NCBI GenBank assembly: GCA_900318775.1 | Contig: ONLY01000007.1 | Span: forward strand, 31,940 to 95,939 | Source: an uncultured Prevotellaceae bacterium | Lineage (GTDB): Bacteria; Bacteroidota; Bacteroidia; Bacteroidales; Bacteroidaceae | Direction of reading: 5' to 3' | DNA length: 64,000 nucleotides | Shown: in pieces, positions 30,320 through 39,800 of the stretch | Numbering within the stretch: the first letter of the stretch is position 1 | Layout of the letters: each line of letters starts with the position of its first letter | Notes under the pieces: model-generated | What the model was told of the DNA's origin: nothing | The model's input: only the letters and a program-made list of their open reading frames with translations | The model's database searches: none | Position numbers and translations under genes: made by a program

Positions 30320-31228
30320 TTACCAACTTCTCTCCTTGATGGCAGCTTTCACACCCGCCATATTACTACGCGAAACAGGAATGCAGTTGCGACTGTGTTT
30401 CATGAGCAGTTGCATGGAACCGGGTTGGGAGACAATCTGCTCCACCTGTTGAAGATTGACAAGGAACGCACGATGACAGCGCACTATCATAGGATAAGGT
30501 TTGAGTTCTTCTTCCATTTGTTTAGATGTTGCGCGGAGCATGTCGGTACGCACCTTCCCGTCACACAGTTGGTTCACTTTCACATAATTGCCAATAGTTT
30601 CTATATACATCAAACTAGTAACCGGCAGAGTAACCGTATCGTTGGTTGACCCCGTCAGGGTGATAGCGACATGAGGTGATGGTGATGCGGCATGAGATGT
30701 GCTTAAGCATTCTGTTAACTCTTGCTTTGCATCATGACTTGCCCAAGCTTTCAGCTTCTCGTTCAACAATCGAGTTTCTCGCAGTTCCAACGCCAAATAA
30801 CGACTCCGGAACTTGAAACGCCAATACAAACCAATAGAGAAAGAGCAGAAAGCGATAATAACGAAGGTTTCTAAGAAGTTTGCCCATGAAAGGTGGTTAT
30901 CCCCTATCCCATTATTCATCAAGAAGTGACGGTACATGCAGATGCACAGCGAGACAAGCGGTGTGTTAATGAGCTGAAACCACAGATTGCGACGTATGAT
31001 ATAATCACTTCCATAAGCATACGACCGCGGCTTTTTGACAATATATTTCAAGATAACATCCGTAAACAGACACACAACAAGGCCCATTATCCAAATAAGG
31101 AACAAATGAGCGTATGTCTGCAACTGCCACACTTCAAGCCCAAACGGCTTGAATATAATCAATGCCAGCGCCACAAAACTTGTGCTGACAAATCGAACCG
31201 TAATTGTTTCCTTCACACCCTTATTCAT
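30320..31228 (-). CDS. Membrane-anchored LytTR transcriptional regulator
   Basis: 302 aa. Four membrane helices (about 12-30, 41-60, 80-100 and 118-135) precede a short helical linker (140-165) and a C-terminal LytTR DNA-binding domain (about 185-300) with the signature strands SLMYIETIGNYVKV and MIVRCHRAFLVNLQQVEQI. There is no receiver domain, so the signal probably enters through the membrane part, not through phosphorylation. It is divergent from a TonB-dependent receptor gene (233-base gap), which it most likely controls together with itself; that pairing recurs in Bacteroidetes. A minus-strand -7 box lies just before the start. Confidence 0.9.
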   Translation of the reverse strand: MNKGVKETITVRFVSTSFVALALIIFKPFGLEVWQLQTYAHLFLIWIMGLVVCLFTDVILKYIVKKPRSYAYGSDYIIRRNLWFQLINTPLVSLCICMYRHFLMNNGIGDNHLSWANFLETFVIIAFCSFSIGLYWRFKFRSRYLALELRETRLLNEKLKAWASHDAKQELTECLSTSHAASPSPHVAITLTGSTNDTVTLPVTSLMYIETIGNYVKVNQLCDGKVRTDMLRATSKQMEEELKPYPMIVRCHRAFLVNLQQVEQIVSQPGSMQLLMKHSRNCIPVSRSNMAGVKAAIKERSW

Positions 31229-31236
31229 ACGGCCGG

Positions 31237-31244
31237 CAAAGATA
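31237..31244 (-). promoter_or_regulatory. -7 box for the LytTR gene
   Basis: Read on the minus strand: TATCTTTG, nine bases before the start codon, with a TTTC near the -33 position. The start could therefore be nearly leaderless. Confidence 0.5.
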
Positions 31245-31394
31245 CAAGAAATAATTTAGAGTTGAAAGCAGAATGAAAGAAGTTTTACTCTTTTGCAAAT
31301 TCTACCTTCCTTATATATAGAAAAGCCCCCTTTGGACTTGTTCTTTCCCATCAAATTACCATTTATCACAAAACAAAACAGAATATCCCAAAAG

Positions 31395-31426
31395 ATTGTG
31401 AGGATGAAAGCCACAAAGTACCTTTG
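31395..31426 (+). promoter_or_regulatory. Promoter of the TonB-dependent receptor at 31462
   Basis: ATTG at 31395-31398 (consensus TTTG), 20 bases, then TACCTTTG at 31419-31426. Confidence 0.7.
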
Positions 31427-31461
31427 CAGCCGTTTTTTACGATTTTAATAACTTACACGAA

Positions 31462-33837
31462 ATGGGACAAATGATAAAAAGAGTGGTTTTAGGAGCAGTA
31501 ACGGCATTGATGCTGCTGTATTCTGCAACGGCAAGGGCACAAGCAACACAAACAGTTCGAGGCCATGTGTGCGATGCGGCTTCGGTAGAGCCGATGATTG
31601 GCGTAACGATTCAAGTGGAGAACGGGACGGTGAAAGGTGCCGTAACTGACATCAATGGTGAATTCATCATCAAGAATGTGCCTGTTGGGCGCCATTCTGT
31701 CAGAGCCACATATATAGGATATGAACCAGTGTTACTAAAAGAGCAGTTGGTTTCATCAGGCAAGGAGCTCATATTAGACTTGCGCCTACGTGAGAACATT
31801 GCCGAATTGGGCGAAGTCGTAGTGAAACCCCGCGTGAATAAGCAGTTACCGCTGAATGAAATGGCACAAGTGGGTGCCCGTATGTTCAGTGTAGAAGAGA
31901 CTAACCGCTATGCAGGCGGCATGGCTGATCCTGCCCGAACAGCTTCCATGTTTGCCGGTGTGGCCACAGGTGGCGCGACCAATGGCATCAGCATTCACGG
32001 CAATTCGCCCCAAATGCTACAATGGCGCGTGGAGGGCATTGAGATTCATAACCCGAATCACTTTGCTGAGATTACAGAGGCTGGTGGCGGCATCTTCACC
32101 TCGCTCAACGGAGCAGTACTAGCCAACAGCGATTTTCTTACGGGTGCCATGCCTGCAGAATTCGGCAATGCACTATCTGGAGCCTTCGACATGAAGATGC
32201 GCATAGGCAACAACAGCAAGTATGAGCATGCAGCACAGATAGGAACACTTGGGGTAGACTTAGCTTCAGAAGGTCCATTGCACAAAAAGTCCAAAGCTTC
32301 CTATTTGATAAACTATCGCTATAGTTTCCTGGAAATCGCCAAAAAGTTGCATGCCATCAACATGGATAAAGAGACGCTTGACTATCAGGATATTAGCTTT
32401 AAGCTGAATATGCCTACAGCAAAGGCCGGCACTTTTGCTGTATGGTTCACGGGACTGATTGACAATTATGCGATTGATGTGGCCGATGCATCGGATTGGG
32501 AAACATTATGGGACACGAATGATTCGTGGTCACGTCAGAAGAACTGGGCATTAGGCATGAGTCACAATTATCGTTTCAAAACAGGGGGCACATTACGTTC
32601 CAGCATCGCCTATACGGGAGCTTACGCCCGTCTTGGCATGAATGACTATGACGAGCAACTCCATAAGATGCCCAACATGAAAGGCCGCAATGTTTCTTGG
32701 AATCTAATTGCAGATGTACAACATCAGCACAAATTCTCTCCACGCTACACGATGCAAAACGGCATCAACCATCAACACATGGACTTCTGCACTTGGCTCG
32801 ACTACATCAAAGTCGTGGGTGGACCCATGTACCGCGTGTATGAATCGGAAGGAAACACTGGACTTACTCGCTTCTACACGAATCACAAGATTGCATTGAA
32901 CCAGCGACTTTCTGCCGTGGCAGGTGCCAATGTAATGTGGTTCAACCTCAACAACCAATGGCTCTTTGAGCCTCGCATCAGCATGCAGTACAAAACGTCC
33001 GCATCCAGCACCCTCGCTTGGGCATACGCCATGAACAGCCGAAAAGAATCCATCGACACTTATTTTGTTAAAGATTCCCCAAAACAAGCTCAAGAAGAGA
33101 GTAATAATCCCAACAAAAACCTTGGCTTGACCCGTTCACACCATATCTCTATTTCTTTCACCCAGCGCCTAGGCGAGAACGCCATAATAAAGATTGAGCC
33201 CTACTGGCAGTGGCTTTTCGATGTGCCCGTGGAAGAAGGCAGCACCTATTCTATCATCAACCACCACAAATTCTTTCAAGATCGTGTATTGGCAAATGAA
33301 GGAAAGGGGCGAAACTATGGCATTGACCTAACAATTGAGCGCTACCTGAAAGATGGACTATACGGAATGCTGACTGCCACTTTGTTCAAATCGGAATACC
33401 GCGACGCCTTGCGGAGATGGCATCACTCACGCCATGACCGCACGTTTATCACAAACATTTTAGGTGGCAAGGAATGGATGGTTGGCCGTGGAAAGAAAAA
33501 CATCTTTGGCATCAATGGGCGCCTCACACTAATGGGAGGTGATCGCTACACACCCATTTCTGAAGGCATCTCGTTTGAAGACATCATGCAACGCCCAGAC
33601 AAATCGCTTCCTGAGGACAGCGACAATCCCTACAGCAAGCAAATGGAAATGAATGTGGGTTATGCCTTCTCCATGAAATACACCATCAACCAGAAAAATG
33701 TAGCCCATCATTTCATCATTGAATACCTACAAGTCCGCTCGTTCCATGGACAGACGTTTGACCTTCGCACCCATAAGATTGTGAACAAGTACACATCACT
33801 AACATTCCCAAACATTGCCTACAGAATTGAATTCTAA
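31462..33837 (+). CDS. TonB-dependent receptor with carboxypeptidase-like N-terminal domain
   Basis: 791 aa. Signal peptide about 1-27. A carboxypeptidase-D-like regulatory domain (30-115: TQTVRGHVCDAASVEPMIGVTIQVENG, then TDINGEFIIKNVPVGRHSVRATYIGY) leads into a plug domain (about 125-245) and a barrel. It lacks the SusC hallmarks, and no SusD gene follows, so polysaccharide uptake is unlikely; siderophore, peptide or another small ligand is more probable. The plug is unusual in lacking the usual DVLRxVPG motif and in having GISIHGNSPQMLQWRVEGIEI instead. Expression is probably controlled by the divergent membrane LytTR regulator. Confidence 0.9.
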   Translation: MGQMIKRVVLGAVTALMLLYSATARAQATQTVRGHVCDAASVEPMIGVTIQVENGTVKGAVTDINGEFIIKNVPVGRHSVRATYIGYEPVLLKEQLVSSGKELILDLRLRENIAELGEVVVKPRVNKQLPLNEMAQVGARMFSVEETNRYAGGMADPARTASMFAGVATGGATNGISIHGNSPQMLQWRVEGIEIHNPNHFAEITEAGGGIFTSLNGAVLANSDFLTGAMPAEFGNALSGAFDMKMRIGNNSKYEHAAQIGTLGVDLASEGPLHKKSKASYLINYRYSFLEIAKKLHAINMDKETLDYQDISFKLNMPTAKAGTFAVWFTGLIDNYAIDVADASDWETLWDTNDSWSRQKNWALGMSHNYRFKTGGTLRSSIAYTGAYARLGMNDYDEQLHKMPNMKGRNVSWNLIADVQHQHKFSPRYTMQNGINHQHMDFCTWLDYIKVVGGPMYRVYESEGNTGLTRFYTNHKIALNQRLSAVAGANVMWFNLNNQWLFEPRISMQYKTSASSTLAWAYAMNSRKESIDTYFVKDSPKQAQEESNNPNKNLGLTRSHHISISFTQRLGENAIIKIEPYWQWLFDVPVEEGSTYSIINHHKFFQDRVLANEGKGRNYGIDLTIERYLKDGLYGMLTATLFKSEYRDALRRWHHSRHDRTFITNILGGKEWMVGRGKKNIFGINGRLTLMGGDRYTPISEGISFEDIMQRPDKSLPEDSDNPYSKQMEMNVGYAFSMKYTINQKNVAHHFIIEYLQVRSFHGQTFDLRTHKIVNKYTSLTFPNIAYRIEF

Positions 33838-33888
33838 TTTCGCAGAAGATATGAAGATGGGGAGTTGGACAAAAAAGTAATGAAAAAG

Positions 33889-33920
33889 TTTGGTTATCAG
33901 ACCAGAATGCCGTATCTTTG
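33889..33920 (+). promoter_or_regulatory. rplU-rpmA promoter
   Basis: TTTG at 33889-33892, 20 bases, then TATCTTTG at 33913-33920. The transcript would have a leader of about 95 bases. Confidence 0.85.
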
Positions 33921-34019
33921 CAGCCGATTTATGTCGGAAAGGCTCGAAAAAGCGAGATGCACAACGAAAGAAGCTGCGACTCCGCCTGCCGATGGAACCC
34001 TAAACAATTCAAAAAACAA
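33921..34019 (+). promoter_or_regulatory. Structured 5' leader of the rplU-rpmA mRNA
   Basis: Two small hairpins follow the promoter: CCGA (33924-33927) with TCGG (33934-33937), and CTCG (33943-33946) with CGAG (33953-33956). The leader is long for this genome and precedes a ribosomal protein operon, so autoregulation is plausible, but I do not recognise it as a known leader family. Confidence 0.4.
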
Positions 34020-34337
34020 ATGTACGTAATTGCAGAAATTCAGGGTCAGCAGTTCAAGGTTGAAGAGGGCAAGAAGCTCTACGTTCACCACATGCAGAAT
34101 GTGGAGACCGGCGCAACTGTTGAGATTGAGAAAGTGTTGTTGGTTGACAACAACGGTGAAGTGAAAGTGGGCACTCCTACAGTGGAAGGCGCTAAAGTGG
34201 TGCTTGAAGTACTTGTTCCACTCATCAAGGGAGACAAGGTGCTCGTGTTCCACAAGCGTCGTCGCAAGGGCTATCGCAAACTGAGAGGTCATCGTGAGCA
34301 GTTCACTCAGGTACTCATCAAGTCTGTAGTAGCATAA
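34020..34337 (+). CDS. rplU: 50S ribosomal protein L21 (bL21)
   Basis: 105 aa from the ATG at 34020. An upstream in-frame start at 33918 overlaps the promoter and would add unrelated residues. The sequence [22 protein letters not shown] is the standard L21 start, and the C-terminal [22 protein letters not shown] is the 23S rRNA-binding end. It is followed 53 bases later by rpmA, the near-universal rplU-rpmA order. Confidence 0.98.
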   Translation: MYVIAEIQGQQFKVEEGKKLYVHHMQNVETGATVEIEKVLLVDNNGEVKVGTPTVEGAKVVLEVLVPLIKGDKVLVFHKRRRKGYRKLRGHREQFTQVLIKSVVA

Positions 34338-34390
34338 GCTATTCCATCAACTAAACAAATTTATCAACCCAATTAAGACAGTTTTTCAAC

Positions 34391-34657
34391 ATGGCACATA
34401 AGAAAGGTGTAGGTAGTTCTAAGAACGGCCGTGAGTCACACTCAAAACGACTCGGTTTGAAGCACTTCGGTGGTGAGGTTGTGAAGGCAGGCAACATTAT
34501 CGTTCGCCAGCGTGGCACCAAGCATCACCCAGGCAAGAATGTAGGTATTGGCAAAGACGACACTCTCTATGCATTGACAGACGGTGTTGTTGTGTTCAAG
34601 CGTGGTCGCGAGAACCGCAGCACAGTATCTATCGAGCCTGTAGCTGCTGAGGCTTAA
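34391..34657 (+). CDS. rpmA: 50S ribosomal protein L27 (bL27)
   Basis: 88 aa. [22 protein letters not shown] is the family N-terminus, which reaches the peptidyl-transferase centre, and [15 protein letters not shown] is the core signature. There is no N-terminal cleavable extension as found in Firmicutes. It is co-transcribed with rplU; a terminator follows. Confidence 0.98.
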   Translation: MAHKKGVGSSKNGRESHSKRLGLKHFGGEVVKAGNIIVRQRGTKHHPGKNVGIGKDDTLYALTDGVVVFKRGRENRSTVSIEPVAAEA

Positions 34658-34683
34658 CTACTTTTGAACAAGCAAAAAGTGAA

Positions 34684-34715
34684 GGGCAATGGCCAATAAG
34701 GCTATTGCCCTTTTT
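34684..34715 (+). terminator. rplU-rpmA terminator
   Basis: GGGCAAT (34684-34690) pairs with ATTGCCC (34704-34710) and GCC with GGC inside; five T follow. Confidence 0.9.
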
Positions 34716-34735
34716 AGATAAACGAGGATTTTATT

Positions 34736-35377
34736 ATGACCAAGAAAGAACGATACGCTCAATTCATCTCCTATTTCCAAGGGACAATGCCTGAAGCTCA
34801 TACAGAATTGCGCTATGAGAACCCATTCCAGTTGCTATGTGCGGTGATGCTCTCGGCGCAATGTACGGATAAGAGAGTAAACATGGTGACCCCTGCTTTA
34901 TTTGAGGCTTTCCCGACTCCACTCGCCCTTTCCAAAGCAACAAAGGAAGATGTGCTGCACTACGTGAAGTCCGTCAGCTACCCCAACAGCAAAGCAGAGC
35001 ATTTAGTACAGATGGCCCAACAATTGATGGAAGCGCATCAAGGAGAAGTTCCTGGCGACTTCGACGCTTTGGTCGCGTTGCCTGGCGTGGGTCGGAAAAC
35101 CGCTAACGTGATGCTATCGGTTGCTTTCAACGAAGCACGCATGGCAGTAGATACGCATGTTTTTAGAGTGAGCCATCGCATCGGACTTGTGACAGACAAG
35201 GCCACCACACCTTATGCCGTAGAGAAAGAACTAGTAAAACACATTCCGGAGAAAGATATTCCGAGAGCACATCATTGGCTCATTCTGCACGGACGCTATG
35301 TATGCAAGAGCCAGCGCCCTCTATGCAAGGAGTGTGGCATCAGAGACCTTTGTGCCTACAAAGACAAAAGGATATAG
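34736..35377 (+). CDS. nth: Endonuclease III (DNA glycosylase/AP lyase)
   Basis: 213 aa, standard length. The helix-hairpin-helix LPGVGRKTANVM has the catalytic Lys (K121), and VDTHVFR has the catalytic Asp (D139). The C-terminal iron-sulfur loop is C190-x6-C197-x2-C200-x5-C206, the classic [4Fe-4S] spacing. It removes oxidised pyrimidines from DNA in base-excision repair. The gene end overlaps the convergent membrane protein gene by 22 bases. Confidence 0.97.
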   Translation: MTKKERYAQFISYFQGTMPEAHTELRYENPFQLLCAVMLSAQCTDKRVNMVTPALFEAFPTPLALSKATKEDVLHYVKSVSYPNSKAEHLVQMAQQLMEAHQGEVPGDFDALVALPGVGRKTANVMLSVAFNEARMAVDTHVFRVSHRIGLVTDKATTPYAVEKELVKHIPEKDIPRAHHWLILHGRYVCKSQRPLCKECGIRDLCAYKDKRI

Positions 35378-36063
35378 AGCACTAGAGGAAAATCATAAAG
35401 GAATACTCGGAGAATGTGGAGCACGGTTCCATCATCGCCCAATAAAGTTAGAATACCGGTAAACTCCAAACAGCCAATAAACTGGCTAGCCAAGAATATA
35501 ATAACGAAATAACCGGCCACTGTTGAGAAAATGGCTACATGAGCTTGCACAAAGTCGTGCATACTCACAAAACGCCCCATCGTAGCACCATAGACATTGC
35601 CCACCAAGATAGCCATCACCATCATTAAGCCATAGAAACCTTTTGAAAAAGCAGAATGGCTAAAGGTCCCGAATGCACTCAGCAGCACTGCATTCGGCAA
35701 GAACAGCAATAAAGAGAACAAACCTACGACAAAGACAAACACACTACCTGTGATAAGCAATGCTCTTTGCTGTTTCAGCGAGACGCGGTCACTGAAGGTA
35801 CGGAAAATGCCAGATTCATTCAACACGCCGAAAGCCATTACTCCCAAAAGCATTTTAGCCAAATGGACAGAAGCAAAGTTTGGCACAATATTGCTACACA
35901 TCCATCGGATTCCACGCGGTGTCAGCAGTCCCTGCACACCATCCACATAAATGCCAAGCAACCATGAGGACAACAAAAGCAGGAAGAGGAGAATGACGAT
36001 GCTCCAATAATAGCAACGCAGAATGCGCCGGATGTAGTCTTTATACGACATCTTAGAGAACAA
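35356..36063 (-). CDS. Integral membrane protein, weakly AbgT-like
   Basis: 235 aa with six or so hydrophobic segments (about 18-38, 65-80, 100-125, 140-155, 175-195, 215-235). The stretch LLTPRGIRWMCSNIVPNFASVHLAKMLLGVMAFGVLNESG resembles the N-terminal part of AbgT-family transporters (about 500 aa; p-aminobenzoyl-glutamate or drug export), but this protein is less than half that length and the later AbgT repeats are missing. It may be a reduced relative or a distinct family. It is the minus-strand gene just after the response regulator in transcription order, 33 bases away, so it could be the last gene of the two-component operon. Confidence 0.5.
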   Translation of the reverse strand: MFSKMSYKDYIRRILRCYYWSIVILLFLLLLSSWLLGIYVDGVQGLLTPRGIRWMCSNIVPNFASVHLAKMLLGVMAFGVLNESGIFRTFSDRVSLKQQRALLITGSVFVFVVGLFSLLLFLPNAVLLSAFGTFSHSAFSKGFYGLMMVMAILVGNVYGATMGRFVSMHDFVQAHVAIFSTVAGYFVIIFLASQFIGCLEFTGILTLLGDDGTVLHILRVFLYDFPLVLYILLSL

Positions 36064-36096
36064 ATTAGCGCGGTCAAAGAAGCTTTTAACTATATA

Positions 36097-36816
36097 CTAT
36101 TCCTCGTCTGGTTCCAAGTTATCAATATCAAGGATGTGCAGCTCAATTGCTTTAGTGACAAGGCGTGTCGCATTGACACTGCCATGATCATCACCAAAAA
36201 GACGGTTGGTGAGGTCGTTTTGACGCTTTTCGATAGACTTCACGCCAAAGGGCATACCTTTGAGACCCGCTATCATATCCTTTGTATAGCCTAATGCCAG
36301 ATGGCGCAGGAAACGCTCATCGTACTCATCAATGTCGTAGTCAAGGAAGGCTTCCTGACGCAGTGAGTCGCTGAGCACCGATTGGCGGAACCGTTGCAGA
36401 ATTTTCTCGAGAATAGGCTGATTGAATACCATACGCTTACCATCAAGCACACTTTGTACATCCCCTTTGGTGAGAAGTTCACCACTTTTCAAGATGATTC
36501 CGTCCGTACCAGCATCCAATGCATCAACCCATAGTTTTTCGTTCATTACTTCACCTGTAAAGATGAGCACGTGCACATCTGGATAACGACGGCGCAATTG
36601 CTTACACACATCTACACCTGCCGTAGTGGAACCACCCAAACCAAGATCGAGCAAGACCAAGTCTGGCAGACTATCACGCATCAGTTTCCACAACTCTGCC
36701 TCGTTCATGGCTGTGCCCACAATTTCCGCTTCAGGAATCTCCGAACGGAAGATTTCTTTCGTGCCCTTCATTTCAAGGGCTACATCTTCTACGATGATGA
36801 CTTTAAATGGATTCAT
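36097..36816 (-). CDS. Response regulator, receiver plus C-terminal helix-turn-helix
   Basis: 239 aa. The receiver domain (1-125) has the acidic pocket (E10, D11), the phospho-acceptor D57 (LVLLDLGLGG), the T in IFTGEV and the K in ILKSGE. After a helical linker, the C-terminal region (about 160-230) reads like a divergent LuxR/NarL-type DNA-binding domain (ERFLRHLALGYTKDMIAGLKGMPFGVKSIEKRQNDLTNRL), where the usual E-V-L-xL-x-A-x-G-xx-xx-EIA pattern is still visible. It is downstream of, and surely the partner of, the double sensor kinase (41-base gap). Targets are not evident. Confidence 0.9.
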   Translation of the reverse strand: MNPFKVIIVEDVALEMKGTKEIFRSEIPEAEIVGTAMNEAELWKLMRDSLPDLVLLDLGLGGSTTAGVDVCKQLRRRYPDVHVLIFTGEVMNEKLWVDALDAGTDGIILKSGELLTKGDVQSVLDGKRMVFNQPILEKILQRFRQSVLSDSLRQEAFLDYDIDEYDERFLRHLALGYTKDMIAGLKGMPFGVKSIEKRQNDLTNRLFGDDHGSVNATRLVTKAIELHILDIDNLEPDEE

Positions 36817-36857
36817 ATCGCTTATATTTCTTTGGAGGGTTATTCTATTTGGTTATT

Positions 36858-39800
36858 CTATTTGGTTGAAGCCACAGGCAGTGTAAAAACAAAACGAGCT
36901 CCTATCTCCTTTGGACAATTCTCCACGTAAATGCGGCAACCACGCTGAGAAGAATAGGCATCATGCTCGCGAATGATTTGACGACATACGAGGTACTGAG
37001 TGCCCCTCAATGTATCGGTCTTGGCATCATAAGTGACGCCATCCACATAAAACAGAGTTGCCAATTCTTCGTCTGAATAGTGGAATGCGGTGTCCGTGAA
37101 TGCAAATTTAGCAAATCCATCTGAAACATCAAAGTCAAGCAGCAAATCTCCACCCGACTGATGCTCAAAATAAAGTGAAATAATGTTGTCAATAAGGGTC
37201 TGAAGGAAAATTTTGTCACCTTGTACACGCAACCCTTCTGCAGTTCCTATATGAAGCGCCGTTTTATGGACAGCACGTTTCTGTTGCCGACGAAATGAAC
37301 GTTCCGCCATTTGCCCCATATCATATGCAGAAAGAAGCGTGCGCTTAAACAGCACCTGCTCCACCTGCTTGCTGGCACAAGAACTGAGAATGGAATATAC
37401 CTCTTGGTAATAGGAAAGCAACTCATTGATATCATTAATAACCTTAGCTTCAAGAGCATCATCCTGTTGAAGAGCTGTATCCACAATCTGCTTGATTCGA
37501 TGAGGATAATACATCGTTTCGTGCTTGAGAGTAGAGAGGCTATTATCCATAATTTGGTTGCGCACATACACCTTCTGCTGTTCGTTCTCAATGCGTTGGC
37601 GCTCATCCTTCTTCAGTTCCAGCATCTCCCCCATCTCCTCCATCTTATAGTGGGAGAAATAGGCATGAATGCTCATAAACTGCACAACCAACTTCATGAT
37701 CAGTTTCTCTTCATCAGTAAGATGTGCATTGCTGAAGCGCACCCCCATCACCCCCAGTGGAGCCTCACCCTCCATACCTGGCATCAATAAAGGATAAGCA
37801 TGAAAATGCCCGTTATCACTCACAACTTCAGCGCGCTGCCGATAAGCCGACAGCATCATGGCCTCATACACATCACGCTCTAAAGTGTCACCTGTAAATC
37901 CGCAACGGAACGGTTCCTCTTCTCCTTCTTGAGGAATCAGCATACCAACGGTATCAGCCAACTTAATATCTGAAAGGTTACGATGCAACACATTCGGAAG
38001 CTCAGGCTCAGCAGCTGTAAAGACCGCTTTGTTCAACTGGATGAATTGACGCAAATTGAAGATGAACAGCAAATTGTTCCGATAGTGCAAGAAGGAATAG
38101 ATGACAAGCACAAGTACAAGCACCACCCCCAATACGATGACGGCAGTCTTCTTGTTTTGGTTCGCCAAGCGGATATCATTACAATACCCTTCAAGTGTAG
38201 GGTCAGTACTAGTCAATTTATAGAGACGAGTAAGCACCTCGCAGTTATAGCGGTAAAGGCTGTTGCGTGGAAGCGAAAGAGCAGCGATAGCCACCTCATT
38301 ACGTAAACGAATGATCAGTTCATAATCCATGTTAGCGTGTAATCTCCACCATTCCAGTTCACCCATCGGACCACTTTCAAGATTCATCTCACTGTGATGG
38401 TGCGGCATACACAAACGAAAATCTTTGTTGAGCCGCAGAATGGCAGAATCGGCATAAAGCACGGCCGCACTGTAGTCACCACGCACATTGCAGGCATAAA
38501 CACTATCCACATACATCTCTGCTGATAAGAGATGGTCAGAAGCTTGTACACCTATATTCATGATGAACAAGAGTAGCAGCGCCAATCCCCTGAGCACTCC
38601 CTTCGGTAATCTGAAGAAGAAACGGCTCCCCTGCCCCAGTTGACTTTCCACACCGAAGTGACAAACGTTAAACATTGCATTAGTCTTCTGGTACCGCCCA
38701 ATGATACCCTTGCAATTCATTAAACCAAAACCAAATCCTTTGTTTTGCTTCACTTCTGCAGCATGAGTACCATCCACACCAATCTTCTCTGAAGCGTAAA
38801 CTTTGTTCTGAAGCAATAATTGCACATCCTCTTCAGACATACCATAACCAGTATCTTGAACAGACACTTCCACATAACCTTCCGTCTCTGTTGTATAAAG
38901 CTCCACTCGTCCACCTTCTGGCGTATATTTGCGGGCATTATCAAGCAATGTGTTCATCATGAAAAGTGTGAGAGCTTTATCCGCCTTAACCACACTTGAC
39001 GTATCATGTACCGTAAGCGTTACACCTTTCATGCTGAAGCTTTTTGCACCTCGACGAAGTGTTTCAAACAAAGGCTTCAGGGCAAAATTCTCTATATTGA
39101 GTACCACAAGCCCCTGACGAATCTTCACCCAATGGCCCAATACCTCATTGTATTCATTGATTTTCTCAACGAGTTCGTTCAGGTAGGTCAAACGCTCCCT
39201 TTGCTGAACAAGATTGACTTGTCTGGATGCCTCTGCTTGCAAGCGTTGCGCTTCATGCAGAGCCCGGTCCAAGAAAGGTGTTATTCCATTGACAATAGAC
39301 ATGGAAGTCAGTTTCTCCACATACTGCCGCTTATTCTCTTCCAAACGTTTCTCCAGGCCATAGGTTTCACTTTCCACTTGTTGCTGTTTCTGCGAGAATT
39401 GAAGGTACTGCAAACCCTTCTCATGCATCCATTCATAGAATACACGCATGACACGGAACAACTCACCATCCAATCCCCTCATACTTTTAGCATCCACACA
39501 TGTCCAATCTTGTTCCTTTATCTGTGGAAAGATTTGTTTCACCTGCTGATCAGAGACACTATGCAAAGCAGATGTCAAGTCCTCTTCATCTTCAAACTCA
39601 TTTGAAAGCACCTCCGACATACGCTGACACACAACAATGACCTTGCGCAAAAGAGACACCTTGCGGAGATAGGTTTCACGGCTCCTACGATTATATGCCC
39701 ACAGTCCCCATGCCACAGCAATGACCATCACAAACAGAACGACCAGAAGCAAGTTCAACGTATGTTCTTCTTTCTTCAAGTGTGCTTCCTCTTGCTGCAC

